From Pseudomonas putida (GTDB lineage Bacteria; Pseudomonadota; Gammaproteobacteria; Pseudomonadales; Pseudomonadaceae): a stretch of DNA of 64,000 bases. Shown in pieces: positions 35,063 to 45,428 of the stretch. The translations under genes were made by a program, and so were the position numbers. The notes beneath the pieces are model-generated. The model saw only the letters and a list, made by a program, of their open reading frames with translations, ran no database searches and was not told the DNA's origin. The stretch's first letter is position 1. Each line of letters starts with the position of its first letter. The stretch spans positions 124,001 to 188,000 of the forward strand of contig NZ_JANHLK010000013.1 in assembly GCF_028682635.1 (NCBI RefSeq), given 5' to 3'.

Positions 35063-36373
35063 ATGCAACCTTCTGTAAAAGCCCTGCTCGCCCTCACCTG
35101 CATGACCCTCAGTAGCGTCAGCCTTGGCGCCCAGACCCTGACCATCGCCACCGTCAACAACAGCGACATGATTCGCATGCAAAAGCTGTCGAAAACTTTC
35201 GAGGCAGAGCATCCGGACATCAAGCTGAACTGGGTGGTGCTCGAGGAGAACGTCCTGCGTCAGCGCCTGACCACCGACATCGCGACCGAGGGTGGGCAGT
35301 TCGACGTGCTGACCATCGGCATGTACGAAGCGGCGCTGTGGGGCGCCAAGGGCTGGCTGGAACCCATGAAGGACTTGCCCGCCACTTACGATCTGGACGA
35401 TGTGTTCCCATCCGTGCGCGAAGGATTGTCGGTGAAAGGTTCGCTGTATGCCTTGCCGTTCTACGCTGAAAGCTCGATCACCTATTACCGCACCGACCTG
35501 TTCAAGGACGCCGGCCTGACCATGCCCGAGCGCCCGACCTGGACTCAGATAGCCGAGTTCGCCGCCAAACTCACCCACAAGGACAAAGAACAGTACGGCA
35601 TCTGCCTGCGCGGCAAGGCCGGCTGGGGCGAGAACATGGCCCTGATCACCACCGTGGCCAATGCCTATGGTGCGCGCTGGTTCGACGAGCAGTGGAAGCC
35701 GGAATTCAACGGCCCTGAATGGAAAAATGCGCTGAACTTCTACGTCGGCACCATGCAGAAGTCCGGCCCGCCGGGTGCGTCGAGCAACGGTTTCAACGAA
35801 AACCTGGCGCTGTTCAACAGCGGCAAGTGCGCGATCTGGGTCGATGCCAGCGTTGCCGGCTCGTTCGTCACCGACAAGACCCAGAGCAAGGTCAGCGACC
35901 ACGTCGGTTTCACCTACGCGCCCCATGAGGTCACCGACAAAGGCTCGGCCTGGCTGTATTCCTGGGCACTGGCGATCCCCACCAGTTCCAAGGCCAAGGA
36001 AGCGGCAAAGACCTTCAGTGCGTGGGCCACTTCAAAGGAATACGGGGCACTGGTCGCGGAAAAAGACGGCATCGCCAACGTGCCGCCAGGCACCCGGGCG
36101 TCTACTTACAGCGAGGCCTACCTGAGCGCCGCGCCCTTTGCCAAGGTCACGCTGGAATCGCTCAAGGCGGCGGACCCGGGCAAGCCGACCCTGAAACCGG
36201 TGCCCTACATCGGCATTCAGTTGGTGACCATCCCGGAGTTCCAGGGCATCGGGACCCAGGTGGGCAAAGCGTTCTCGGCGGCGCTGATCGGCCAGACCAC
36301 CGTTGACCAGGCGCTGGCAGCGGCCCAGCAAACCACTGAACGCGAGATGAAGCGCGCGGGTTATCCGAAGTAA
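35063..36373 (+). CDS. mtlE: Polyol ABC transporter substrate-binding protein
   Basis: A 436 aa periplasmic solute-binding protein of the extracellular family 1. It has a Sec signal peptide (cleavage likely after SLGA) and the mature start QTLTIATVNNSDM. The binding-lobe segments YYRTDLFKDAGL and KAAKTF-AWATSKEYG are standard. It is the first structural gene of the mannitol/sorbitol/arabitol operon and delivers polyols to MtlFGK. The start has an AAAAGGAG site 7 bases upstream. A REP pair follows the gene and may stabilise or shorten the message, giving the excess of binding protein seen in such operons. Confidence 0.92.
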   Translation: MQPSVKALLALTCMTLSSVSLGAQTLTIATVNNSDMIRMQKLSKTFEAEHPDIKLNWVVLEENVLRQRLTTDIATEGGQFDVLTIGMYEAALWGAKGWLEPMKDLPATYDLDDVFPSVREGLSVKGSLYALPFYAESSITYYRTDLFKDAGLTMPERPTWTQIAEFAAKLTHKDKEQYGICLRGKAGWGENMALITTVANAYGARWFDEQWKPEFNGPEWKNALNFYVGTMQKSGPPGASSNGFNENLALFNSGKCAIWVDASVAGSFVTDKTQSKVSDHVGFTYAPHEVTDKGSAWLYSWALAIPTSSKAKEAAKTFSAWATSKEYGALVAEKDGIANVPPGTRASTYSEAYLSAAPFAKVTLESLKAADPGKPTLKPVPYIGIQLVTIPEFQGIGTQVGKAFSAALIGQTTVDQALAAAQQTTEREMKRAGYPK

Positions 36374-36385
36374 CCCCGTATTCAA

Positions 36386-36478
36386 TGTGGGAGCGGGCTT
36401 GCTCGCGAAGAGGCCAGTACATCCGATGCATCTTCAGCGTCTGGAATGTTGCTTTCGCGAGCAAGCCCGCTCCCACAG
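36386..36478. repeat. Paired REP element (GTGGGAGCGGGCTTGCTCGCGAA type)
   Basis: Two inverted copies between mtlE and mtlF, inside the operon. Confidence 0.88.
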
Positions 36479-36518
36479 TTGATCTTCATATGCCTGCCAT
36501 TAATCGGTTGTGATCACC

Positions 36519-37445
36519 ATGAATACGTCTACTGCCAAAGCTCACATGGAAATACCTCAGCCACTGCGCAAAAGCCGGCTGGCAAACCCCGGCTGGTTCC
36601 TCGTCAGCCCTTCGGTAGCGTTGCTGCTGTTGTGGATGATCGTGCCGCTGGGCATGACCCTGTACTTTTCGCTGATTCGCTACAACCTGCTCAATCCAGG
36701 TGAAAACGAGTTCGTCGGGCTGGAAAACTTCAGCTACTTCCTGACCGACTCGGGCTTCATGCCCGGGGCTACCAATACCTTGCTGCTGGTGGGCAGCGTG
36801 CTGCTGATCAGCGTGGTGCTCGGCGTGTTGATCAGTGCCCTGCTGGAGGCCAGTGAGTTTCTCGGTCGCGGCATCGTGCGGGTCATGCTGATCTCGCCGT
36901 TTTTCATCATGCCCACGGTCGGCGCGCTGATCTGGAAGAACCTGATTTTCCATCCGGTGTCGGGGATTCTCGCCTACGTCTGGAAGCTGTTCGGCGCGCA
37001 ACCGGTGGACTGGCTGGCGCACTACCCACTGCTGTCGATCATCATCATTGTCGCGTGGCAATGGCTGCCCTTCGCGATCCTGATCCTGATGACGGCGATG
37101 CAGTCCCTCGACCAGGAACAAAAGGAAGCCGCGCGCCTCGATGGCGCCGGGCCGATCGCGATCTTCTGGCACCTGACCCTGCCGCACCTGGCGCGACCGA
37201 TCGCGGTGGTGGTGATGATCGAAACCATCTTCCTGCTGTCGGTGTTCGCCGAAATCTTCACCACCACCAACGGCGGCCCCGGCTACGCCTCGACCAACCT
37301 CGCCTACCTGATCTACAACCAGGCGCTGGTGCAGTTCGACGTCGGCATGGCGTCCGCGGGCGGCTTGATCGCCGTGGTGATTGCCAACATCGCGGCCATC
37401 GTCCTGATCCGGATGATCGGCAAAAACCTGACTGACAAAGCCTGA
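36519..37445 (+). CDS. mtlF: Polyol ABC transporter permease
   Basis: A 308 aa inner-membrane permease of the MalF type with six TM helices. The EAA cytoplasmic loop, EAARLDGAGPIAIFWHLTLP (about residues 205-225), docks to the ATPase. The frame opens 3 codons earlier with GTG; the ATG at 36519 is chosen. It works with MtlG as the transport channel for MtlE-bound polyols. It lies 10 bases upstream of mtlG. Confidence 0.92.
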   Translation: MNTSTAKAHMEIPQPLRKSRLANPGWFLVSPSVALLLLWMIVPLGMTLYFSLIRYNLLNPGENEFVGLENFSYFLTDSGFMPGATNTLLLVGSVLLISVVLGVLISALLEASEFLGRGIVRVMLISPFFIMPTVGALIWKNLIFHPVSGILAYVWKLFGAQPVDWLAHYPLLSIIIIVAWQWLPFAILILMTAMQSLDQEQKEAARLDGAGPIAIFWHLTLPHLARPIAVVVMIETIFLLSVFAEIFTTTNGGPGYASTNLAYLIYNQALVQFDVGMASAGGLIAVVIANIAAIVLIRMIGKNLTDKA

Positions 37446-37455
37446 GGCCCGCGCC

Positions 37456-38286
<831 letters not shown>

Positions 38287-38312
38287 CGCGATTTGCCGGC
38301 CCCACGCGATCC

Positions 38313-38415
38313 CCTGTAGGAGCGAGCTTGCTCGCGATGGGCGTGAACGATGACGCGCGCTGCCTGAAAGAACTCATTGTCTGGATGTTTTTCGCGAGCA
38401 AGCTCGCTCCTACAG
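38313..38415. repeat. Paired REP element (GTAGGAGCGAGCTTGCTCGCGA type)
   Basis: Two inverted copies between mtlG and mtlK, inside the operon. Confidence 0.88.
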
Positions 38416-38461
38416 AAAACCGTCCGGTGTAACGAATAACAACAATCGGAGGCCCATGATC

Positions 38462-39565
38462 ATGGCCAACCTGAAAATCAAGAATCTGCAAAAAGGTTTC
38501 GAAGGCTTTTCCATCATCAAGGGCATCGACCTTGAAGTGAACGACAAGGAATTCGTGGTATTCGTCGGCCCGTCAGGTTGCGGCAAATCCACCCTGCTGC
38601 GCCTGATCGCGGGGCTGGAGGAAGTCAGCGGCGGCACCATCGAACTCGACGGCCGCGACATCACTGAAGTCAGCCCGGCCAAACGCGACCTGGCGATGGT
38701 GTTCCAGACCTACGCCCTGTACCCGCACATGAGCGTGCGCAAGAACATGTCGTTTGCCCTCGACCTGGCCGGAGTGCCAAAAGCCGAGGTCGAGAAAAAA
38801 GTCGGTGAGGCGGCGCGCATCCTCGAACTCGGGCCGATGCTCGAACGCAAGCCCAAGCAACTGTCCGGCGGACAACGTCAGCGCGTGGCGATCGGCCGGG
38901 CGATCGTGCGCAACCCGAAGATTTTCCTGTTCGACGAACCCCTGTCCAACCTCGACGCCGCGCTGCGGGTGCAGATGCGCCTTGAACTGCTGCGCCTGCA
39001 CAAGGACCTGCAAGCGACGATGATCTACGTGACCCACGACCAGGTCGAAGCGATGACCATGGCCGACAAGGTCGTGGTGCTCAATGGCGGCAAAATCGAA
39101 CAGGTCGGCTCGCCGCTGGACCTCTATCACCAGCCGGCCAACCTGTTTGTCGCAGGCTTTCTCGGCACACCGAAAATGGGCTTCCTCAAGGGCCAGGTCA
39201 GCCGGATCGACGGCCAGGGCTGCGAAGTGCAACTGGACGCCGGCACCCGCATCAGCCTGCCGCTCAGCGGCGCGAGCCTGAGGGTCGGCGGCGCAGTCAC
39301 CCTGGGCATTCGCCCGGAACACCTGCAACTGGCCACGCCCGGTGACTGCACGCTGCAAGTCACCGCCGACGTCAGCGAACGCCTGGGCAGCGACACCTTC
39401 TGCCACGTGCGCACCGCGTCCGGCGAAGCGCTGACCCTGCGCGTTCGCGGCGACCTGGCCAGCCGCTACGGCGAGACCCTGAGCCTGCACCTGGACGCCA
39501 GCCACTGCCATTTGTTCGATGCCGACGGCGTGGCGCTGACCCGCCCGTTGCGCGTCGCCGCCTGA
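38462..39565 (+). CDS. mtlK: Polyol ABC transporter ATPase
   Basis: A 367 aa MalK/UgpC-type ATPase. It has Walker A GPSGCGKST, signature LSGGQRQRVAIGRA, Walker B IFLFDEPLSN and the H-loop VTHDQVEAM. A C-terminal OB/TOBE regulatory domain follows (about residues 235-365). Two ATGs lie 6 bases apart; CGGAGG is 9 bases before the second (38462), which is chosen. It energises MtlFG. Confidence 0.94.
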   Translation: MANLKIKNLQKGFEGFSIIKGIDLEVNDKEFVVFVGPSGCGKSTLLRLIAGLEEVSGGTIELDGRDITEVSPAKRDLAMVFQTYALYPHMSVRKNMSFALDLAGVPKAEVEKKVGEAARILELGPMLERKPKQLSGGQRQRVAIGRAIVRNPKIFLFDEPLSNLDAALRVQMRLELLRLHKDLQATMIYVTHDQVEAMTMADKVVVLNGGKIEQVGSPLDLYHQPANLFVAGFLGTPKMGFLKGQVSRIDGQGCEVQLDAGTRISLPLSGASLRVGGAVTLGIRPEHLQLATPGDCTLQVTADVSERLGSDTFCHVRTASGEALTLRVRGDLASRYGETLSLHLDASHCHLFDADGVALTRPLRVAA

Positions 39566-39580
39566 CTCAGAGAGCCTGTG

Positions 39581-41053
39581 ATGAAACTCGATAAAAACAA
39601 CCTGCAGCGCCTCGCCCCCGAGGTGGTCCTGCCCGCCTACGCCCTGAGTGACACCCGCCAGGGCATTGCGCACATCGGTGTCGGCGGTTTCCACCGCGCC
39701 CACCAGGCGTATTACACCGATGCGTTGATGAACACCGGCGTTGACCTGGACTGGGCCATCTGCGGCATCGGCTTGCGCAGCGAAGATCGTCGCGCCCGGG
39801 ATGACCTGCGGGAACAGGACTACCTGTTCACCCTGTTCGAACTCGGCGACAGCGACGACACCCAAGTGCGCGTCATCGGTGCGATCCGCGACATGCTGCT
39901 GGCCGAAGACGATGCCCAGGCGCTGATCGACAAACTCGCCAGCCCCGAGATCCGCATCGTTTCGCTGACCATCACCGAAGGCGGCTACTGTATCGATGAC
40001 AGCAACGGCGAGTTCATGGCCCACCTGCCGCAGGTCCAGCACGACCTGGCGCACCCGAATGCGCCGACAACCGTGTTCGGCTTCCTGTGCGCCGCGCTGG
40101 CCAAACGCCGCGCGGCAGGCACACCGGCCTTCACCTTGATGTCCTGCGATAACCTGCCGCACAACGGCGCGGTCACCCGCAAGGCCCTGCTGGCCTTCGC
40201 TGCCCTGCGCGATTGCGATCTGCGCGACTGGATCGAGGGCCACGTGAGCTTCCCCAACGCCATGGTCGATCGCATCACGCCGATGACCAGCACCCAACAC
40301 CGCCTGCAACTGGCCGACCAGCACGGTGTGGACGACGCCTGGCCGGTGGTCTGCGAACCGTTCGTGCAGTGGGTGCTGGAGGACAAGTTCGTCAACGGTC
40401 GCCCGGCCTGGGAAAAGGTCGGCGTGCAGTTCACCGACGACGTCACGCCCTATGAAGAGATGAAGATCAAGCTGCTCAACGGCAGTCACCTGGCCCTGAC
40501 CTATCTGGGTTTTCTCAAGGGTTACCGCTTCGTCCACGAGACCATGAATGACCCGCTGTTCGTGCGCTACATGCGTGCCTACATGGACCTGGACGTCACG
40601 CCGCAACTGTCGCCGGTGCCGGGCATCGACCTGACCGAGTACAAGAACACCCTGGTGGCGCGCTTCTCCAACCAGGCGATTGCCGATCAACTGGAGCGCG
40701 TGTGTTCGGACGGCTCGTCGAAGTTTGCCAAATTCACCGTACCGACCATCAACCGCTTGCTGGCCGATGGCAGGGACACCCGGCGAGCGGCGCTGGTGGT
40801 GGCGGCGTGGGCCTTGTATCTGAAGGGGGTGGATGAGAATGGCGATACCTACGCCATTGCGGACCCGCGGGCGGCGTTCTGTCAGGCGCTGGTGGTGGAT
40901 GATGTATTGATTACCCAACGATTGTTGGCGGTTGAGGAGATTTTTGGTAAGGCGATTCCGCGCTCGCCGGAGTTTGTGGCGGCGTTTGAGTGGTGTTGCA
41001 ACAGTTTGCGCGAGGTTGGGGTGACGCGGACGTTGGAGCGGATTCTGGCGTGA
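39581..41053 (+). CDS. mtlD: Mannitol 2-dehydrogenase
   Basis: A 490 aa long-chain polyol dehydrogenase that oxidises D-mannitol (also sorbitol and arabitol in P. fluorescens) to the ketose with NAD. The N-terminal nucleotide-binding start is HIGVGGFHRAHQAYY. The catalytic helix KIKLLNGSHLALTYLG carries the Lys-Asn-His residues. The ATG at 39581 follows mtlK by 15 bases. Fructose made here is phosphorylated by MtlZ. Confidence 0.94.
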   Translation: MKLDKNNLQRLAPEVVLPAYALSDTRQGIAHIGVGGFHRAHQAYYTDALMNTGVDLDWAICGIGLRSEDRRARDDLREQDYLFTLFELGDSDDTQVRVIGAIRDMLLAEDDAQALIDKLASPEIRIVSLTITEGGYCIDDSNGEFMAHLPQVQHDLAHPNAPTTVFGFLCAALAKRRAAGTPAFTLMSCDNLPHNGAVTRKALLAFAALRDCDLRDWIEGHVSFPNAMVDRITPMTSTQHRLQLADQHGVDDAWPVVCEPFVQWVLEDKFVNGRPAWEKVGVQFTDDVTPYEEMKIKLLNGSHLALTYLGFLKGYRFVHETMNDPLFVRYMRAYMDLDVTPQLSPVPGIDLTEYKNTLVARFSNQAIADQLERVCSDGSSKFAKFTVPTINRLLADGRDTRRAALVVAAWALYLKGVDENGDTYAIADPRAAFCQALVVDDVLITQRLLAVEEIFGKAIPRSPEFVAAFEWCCNSLREVGVTRTLERILA

Positions 41054-41078
41054 TGTCGGTGGTGTAGCCATTGCCGTC

Positions 41079-41151
41079 TTCGCGAGCAAGCCCGCTCCCA
41101 CATTATTTGTGTCCGCTGAAGATCTCCTGTGGGAGCGGGCTTGCTCGCGAA
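41079..41151. repeat. Paired REP element (GTGGGAGCGGGCTTGCTCGCGAA type)
   Basis: Two inverted copies between mtlD and mtlY, inside the operon, here in the tail-to-tail orientation. Confidence 0.88.
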
Positions 41152-41191
41152 TGACTTCACCGAGATCAACCTGACACACCAAGGACCTGCC

Positions 41192-42688
41192 ATGGCAAAC
41201 CAACAATTATTCCTCGGCATCGACTGCGGCACCCAAGGCACCAAAGCCATCATCCTCGATGCGCTCAGCGGCCAGGTGCTGGGCCAGGGTGCCGCCGCGC
41301 ATGAACTGATCAGCGGCGCCAACGGTCGTCGCGAACAGGACACGGCGCAGTGGCTGGACGCTTTCACCCTAGCCACCCGTCGTGCGTTGCTGGCGGCGCA
41401 GGTCGACGGCCAGGACATCCTCGGCATCGGCGTTTCCGGCCAGCAACATGGCCTGGTACTGCTCGACGATCAAGGCCAGGCCCTGCGCCCGGCCAAGCTC
41501 TGGTGCGACACCGAAACCACAGCAGAGAACGATCGACTGCTCAAGCATCTGGGCGGCGAAAAAGGCTCGCTGGAACGCCTCGGCGTGGTCATTGCGCCGG
41601 GCTACACGGTGTCAAAATTGCTCTGGACCAAAGAGCAGCACCCCGAGGTATTTGCCCGAATCGCACACATTCTGATGCCCCACGACTACCTGAATTTCTG
41701 GCTCACCGGTCGCCGTTGCAGCGAGTACGGCGATGCCTCGGGCACCGGCTATTTCAATGTGCGCACCCGCCAGTGGGATTTGCAGCTGCTGCGCGACATC
41801 GATCCCACCGGGCGTCTGCAAGCCGCGCTGCCGGAACTGATCGATGCCCACCACGCGGTGGGCACGGTGCTGCCGGGGATCGCCGAACACCTGGGCATCA
41901 ACCCGCATGCGCTGGTATCGAGCGGCGGTGGCGACAACATGATGGGCGCCATCGGCACCGGCAACATCAAGCCTGGCGCCATCACCATGAGCCTCGGATC
42001 GTCCGGCACGGTGTATGCCTACGCCGAGCAACCGAAGATCAGCCCGGACACGACCGTCGCTACGTTCTGTTCCTCCAGCGGCGGTTGGTTGCCGTTGATC
42101 TGCACCATGAACCTGACAAACGCCACCACGGCTGTTCGCGAGCTGCTCGAACTGGATATCGAAACTTTCAACGCCCTCGTTGCCCAGGCCCCCATTGGCG
42201 CCGAAGGGGTCAGCATGCTGCCGTTCCTCAACGGCGAACGTGTCCCCGCGCTGCCCCACGCCACCGGTAGCGTGCTGGGCCTGACCATGGGCAACCTGAC
42301 AAGGGCCAATCTGTGTCGCGCCGTGGTCGAGGGCACGACCTTCGGTTTGCGTCATGGGCTGGACCTGCTGCACCACAATGGCTTACAAAGCCTGCGCATC
42401 TGCCTGATCGGTGGCGGCTCGAAAAGCGCGGTGTGGCGGCAGATCGTCGCCGACACCCTGAACATGCCCGTCGTCTGCCCCGAGCAAAGCGAAGCCGGCT
42501 CCCTGGGCGCGGCGATCCAGGCGGCGTGGTGCACGTCCTCGGCAAACGGGCATGAGGACAGTCTTGCGGATCTGTGCGAACGCTGCGTGAGGCTCGATCC
42601 GGCCAGTGAAACCTGGCCCATTGCAGAAAACGTGGCCGCCTCCCAGTTGGCCTACGAACGCTATCAACGGCATGTCGCAACCCTTTAA
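41192..42688 (+). CDS. mtlY: Xylulokinase-type FGGY carbohydrate kinase
   Basis: A 498 aa FGGY kinase. The phosphate-1 motif LGIDCGTQGTKAI, the LWCDTET segment and the adenosine motif LIGGGSKSAVWRQIVAD are intact. In P. fluorescens MtlY phosphorylates xylulose made from arabitol by MtlD. The ATG at 41192 has AAGGA upstream; the open frame runs into the REP pair and is rejected. The stop lies 13 bases before mtlZ. Confidence 0.92.
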   Translation: MANQQLFLGIDCGTQGTKAIILDALSGQVLGQGAAAHELISGANGRREQDTAQWLDAFTLATRRALLAAQVDGQDILGIGVSGQQHGLVLLDDQGQALRPAKLWCDTETTAENDRLLKHLGGEKGSLERLGVVIAPGYTVSKLLWTKEQHPEVFARIAHILMPHDYLNFWLTGRRCSEYGDASGTGYFNVRTRQWDLQLLRDIDPTGRLQAALPELIDAHHAVGTVLPGIAEHLGINPHALVSSGGGDNMMGAIGTGNIKPGAITMSLGSSGTVYAYAEQPKISPDTTVATFCSSSGGWLPLICTMNLTNATTAVRELLELDIETFNALVAQAPIGAEGVSMLPFLNGERVPALPHATGSVLGLTMGNLTRANLCRAVVEGTTFGLRHGLDLLHHNGLQSLRICLIGGGSKSAVWRQIVADTLNMPVVCPEQSEAGSLGAAIQAAWCTSSANGHEDSLADLCERCVRLDPASETWPIAENVAASQLAYERYQRHVATL

Positions 42689-42701
42689 AGAGCGATCAAC
42701 T

Positions 42702-43646
42702 ATGTACCTGGTGTGTGGCGAAGCGCTGTTCGATTTCTTCAGTGAAAACGAGGTCAGCGGCCTGGCTTCAAAAGTGAATTTCAAGGCAATTGCCGGCGGC
42801 TCGCCGTTCAACGTTGCGGTGGGTTTGTGCCGCCTGGGCATGGACGCTGCGCTGTTTGCCGGGTTGTCCACCGACTACCTCGGCCGGCGTTTGCTCCAGG
42901 TGCTGGAGGAGGAAGGCGTATGCACCGACTATCTGGTGGATTTCGCCGCACCGACCACCCTGGCGATGGTCGCCGTGGGGGCCAATGGCTCGCCGCACTA
43001 CAGTTTCCGCGGCGACGGCTGCGCCGATCGACAACTTCAGCCCGGGCACTTGCCGGCGTTGGGACCTGAAGTGCGGGGTTTGCACATCGGTTCGTTTTCC
43101 CTGGTGGTGCAACCGATTGGCGACACGCTGCTGGAGCTGGTACGCCGGGAAAGCGGCAAGCGCCTGATCAGCCTTGATCCGAACGTGCGGCTCAACCCTG
43201 AACCGAACATCGAGCTGTGGCGTTCGCGGGTGGCCACTCTGGTCGAACATGCCGACCTGATCAAGGTCAGCGATGAGGACCTGAGCCTGCTGTACCCCGA
43301 ACAGGACCCGGCGCGGGTGATCGAGGGCTGGTTGCAACACCGCTGCCAACTGGTGTTCCTCACCCGTGGTGGCGAAGGTGCGACGGTGTTCAGTCGGGTC
43401 CACGGTTCGTGGTCGGTGCCGGCCTGTGCCGTGAAGATTGCCGACACCGTGGGTGCCGGCGATACCTTCCAGGCCGCATTGATCAGCTGGCTGACCGAGC
43501 AGCGGCTGGACTCGGTCGAGGGGGTGCGGCAATTGAGTCGCCAGCAGATCGAGGCGATGCTGAGGTTTGCGGTGCAGGCGGCGGCATTGACATGCAGCAA
43601 GACCGGGCCGGATTTGCCATATCGGCATCAGCTGGATTTGCATTGA
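42702..43646 (+). CDS. mtlZ: Fructokinase, PfkB family
   Basis: A 314 aa ribokinase-family sugar kinase. It has the N-terminal VCGEALFDFF strand, the first PfkB signature around AIAGGSPFNVAVGLCRLG and the second signature DTVGAGDTFQAAL with the catalytic Asp. It phosphorylates the fructose released by MtlD, completing mannitol entry into central metabolism. The ATG at 42702 follows mtlY closely. A REP pair follows the gene, and a convergent OprD-type porin lies beyond. Confidence 0.93.
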   Translation: MYLVCGEALFDFFSENEVSGLASKVNFKAIAGGSPFNVAVGLCRLGMDAALFAGLSTDYLGRRLLQVLEEEGVCTDYLVDFAAPTTLAMVAVGANGSPHYSFRGDGCADRQLQPGHLPALGPEVRGLHIGSFSLVVQPIGDTLLELVRRESGKRLISLDPNVRLNPEPNIELWRSRVATLVEHADLIKVSDEDLSLLYPEQDPARVIEGWLQHRCQLVFLTRGGEGATVFSRVHGSWSVPACAVKIADTVGAGDTFQAALISWLTEQRLDSVEGVRQLSRQQIEAMLRFAVQAAALTCSKTGPDLPYRHQLDLH

Positions 43647-43659
43647 ATGTGACGGCCCC

Positions 43660-43750
43660 TTCGCGAGCAAGCCCGCTCCCACAATGGATCGTTGTTGAAC
43701 ACAAATTCGTGTCCACCGATATCCAATGTGGGAGCGGGCTTGCTCGCGAA
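43660..43750. repeat. Paired REP element (GTGGGAGCGGGCTTGCTCGCGAA type)
   Basis: Two inverted copies between the convergent mtlZ and porin genes. No T-tract terminator was seen for either, so the repeat may mark the transcript ends. Confidence 0.88.
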
Positions 43751-43781
43751 AGCGGTATACCTCACACCGCCAAACTCAAGG

Positions 43782-45083
43782 TCACAACACCGAGAAGTTG
43801 TAGCTGACGATCACCCGCGTCTCGTCCACATCCCGGGCGTACTGCGCGTAATTGCTGCGATAGGTCGCATTGCGCAACCGCAGGCTGACATCCTTGAACG
43901 TCCCGCCCTGCACCACATACTTGAGCTCGCTGTCGCGCTCCCACTCCTTGCCTTCCTGATCGCTACCCGGCACCTTGATGTGATCTCCGTTGACATAGCG
44001 GGTCAGGAACGTCAGGCCGTTGAGGCCGATGGCCTTGAAGTCATAGTCGTAGCGCAACTGCCACGAGCGTTCCTGCGCCGCGGCGAAGTCGTTGACCTGC
44101 ACGTAGTTGACCAGGTACGGATTGCTGCCATCGAGGTACGGCATCGAGTTATCGCCGTTCATGCGCTGCCAGCCAGCGCTGAACGTATGGCCGCTGATGG
44201 CGTAGGCGAGCAAGGTGCTCAGGGCGCGGTTGTCGATGGAACCGGCGCGGGCCTCTCCGCTGTCGGCACTCTTGAGCAAACGCAGATCGGCCTTGAGCAC
44301 GCCGCCAGCCAGCGGCTGGTTGGCCAGCAAGCCGAGGAAATGCTGTCGGTAGATGTCTTCCAGTTCGGCATAGTGGTACTGCCCCGTCAGCCGATCGTTG
44401 ATCTTGTAGTCGAAGCCGTACATGTCGAAATGATCGGCGGTGATGTTGCAGGCATAACGCTTGTTCTTGCAGTGCACGCGAATGTCCTGGGAATCAGTGG
44501 AGTCCCGGGCGGTGTACTTGTCCAGGCGCGCGGCCATGACATTCAGGTCCTTCACTTCCCTGGACGTGAGCATCGCGCCATTGAACATCGTCGGCAGCAG
44601 GCGGCCATCGTTGTACTTGAGCAGCGGCACATCCGGCAGCAGCGCGCCGTACTTCAGTATGCTCTGCGACACGCGCACCTTGGCGGTCAGGCCGAGCTTG
44701 GTGTATTCGTCCGCCGAACCCCGCGGGTTACTGCCGCTGGACGGCAGCAGGCCGCTGTTACTGCTGTCGGGACTGGAGTCGAGCTTGAACCCCGCCATGC
44801 CCAATGCATCGACACCAAAACCCAGTGTGCCTTCGGTGAACCCCGATTGCAGATTGAGAATGAAACCCTGGGCCGACTCTTCGCGTTTGGACGCGCCCTG
44901 CTCGTTGGAGGTGTGGCCGTCACGGAAGTCGCGGTTGAAATACACCGTGCGTGATTCGATGTTCGCCGTGGTGTCGTCGATAAAGCCGCTCGCCTGGGCC
45001 GGCCCGGTAAAACCGGCGCACAGCACCAGGGCGCCGAAGCCGAATGACTGGCGCGCGAAGATGAACGTAAAGGGGGGACGCAT
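43782..45083 (-). CDS. OprD-family outer-membrane porin
   Basis: A 433 aa outer-membrane beta-barrel of the OprD/OpdK type. It has a Sec signal peptide (ending near GPAQA) and an N-terminal ASGFIDDTTANIESRTVYFN region typical of the family. It ends in a final strand TRVIVSYNFSVL; the last residue is Leu rather than the usual Phe. Two Cys flank a basic loop (HCKNKRYAC), which could form a disulphide. OprD porins take up amino acids or aromatic and organic acids. Lying convergent to the mannitol operon it need not serve polyols. A 345-base divergent region separates it from a DUF2790 gene. Confidence 0.88.
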   Translation of the reverse strand: MRPPFTFIFARQSFGFGALVLCAGFTGPAQASGFIDDTTANIESRTVYFNRDFRDGHTSNEQGASKREESAQGFILNLQSGFTEGTLGFGVDALGMAGFKLDSSPDSSNSGLLPSSGSNPRGSADEYTKLGLTAKVRVSQSILKYGALLPDVPLLKYNDGRLLPTMFNGAMLTSREVKDLNVMAARLDKYTARDSTDSQDIRVHCKNKRYACNITADHFDMYGFDYKINDRLTGQYHYAELEDIYRQHFLGLLANQPLAGGVLKADLRLLKSADSGEARAGSIDNRALSTLLAYAISGHTFSAGWQRMNGDNSMPYLDGSNPYLVNYVQVNDFAAAQERSWQLRYDYDFKAIGLNGLTFLTRYVNGDHIKVPGSDQEGKEWERDSELKYVVQGGTFKDVSLRLRNATYRSNYAQYARDVDETRVIVSYNFSVL

Positions 45084-45428
45084 TAAAAAGCTCCAACAAT
45101 GCAGCGTTTGCGCCAGGGCGCAATCAGCCAGAAATAGCCTTCATCCGGTCAGGTAACAGACCGGGCTGAAGTGAAACGCGGGGTGAACGACAATGATGGC
45201 AGAACGCTTTTTCTTGCTGCAGACGACTTTAGTCTGAAAAGTGACCGTATTGTTTTTCGCCGAACGGTAGTGGTTTGACGACAGGCGGCATTCAACTGGC
45301 TTTAACCAATGCTTAATCGCGCAGTCCAACACTCTACTGGACCGCACGCCCTCAGAGTCCTCTGACGCCCAGTGCGGCAGGCTCGACGATACGTCGAGCT
45401 CACTTGCACCTGCACTGGAGATCACCCC
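45084..45428. promoter_or_regulatory. Divergent control region between porin and DUF2790 gene
   Basis: A 345-base gap without a supported gene. It holds a nested inverted repeat near the right end: outer arms CCAGTGC (45369-45375) and GCACTGG (45412-45418), inner perfect palindrome GCTCGACG-ATA-CGTCGAGC (45381-45399). It is a likely structured leader or operator for the DUF2790 gene that starts 10 bases later. Confidence 0.55.

Noticed and set aside
38573..41206. An 877-codon antisense frame across mtlK and mtlD
   Set aside because: It is a complementary-strand shadow of two well-supported genes, with no domain or ribosome site.
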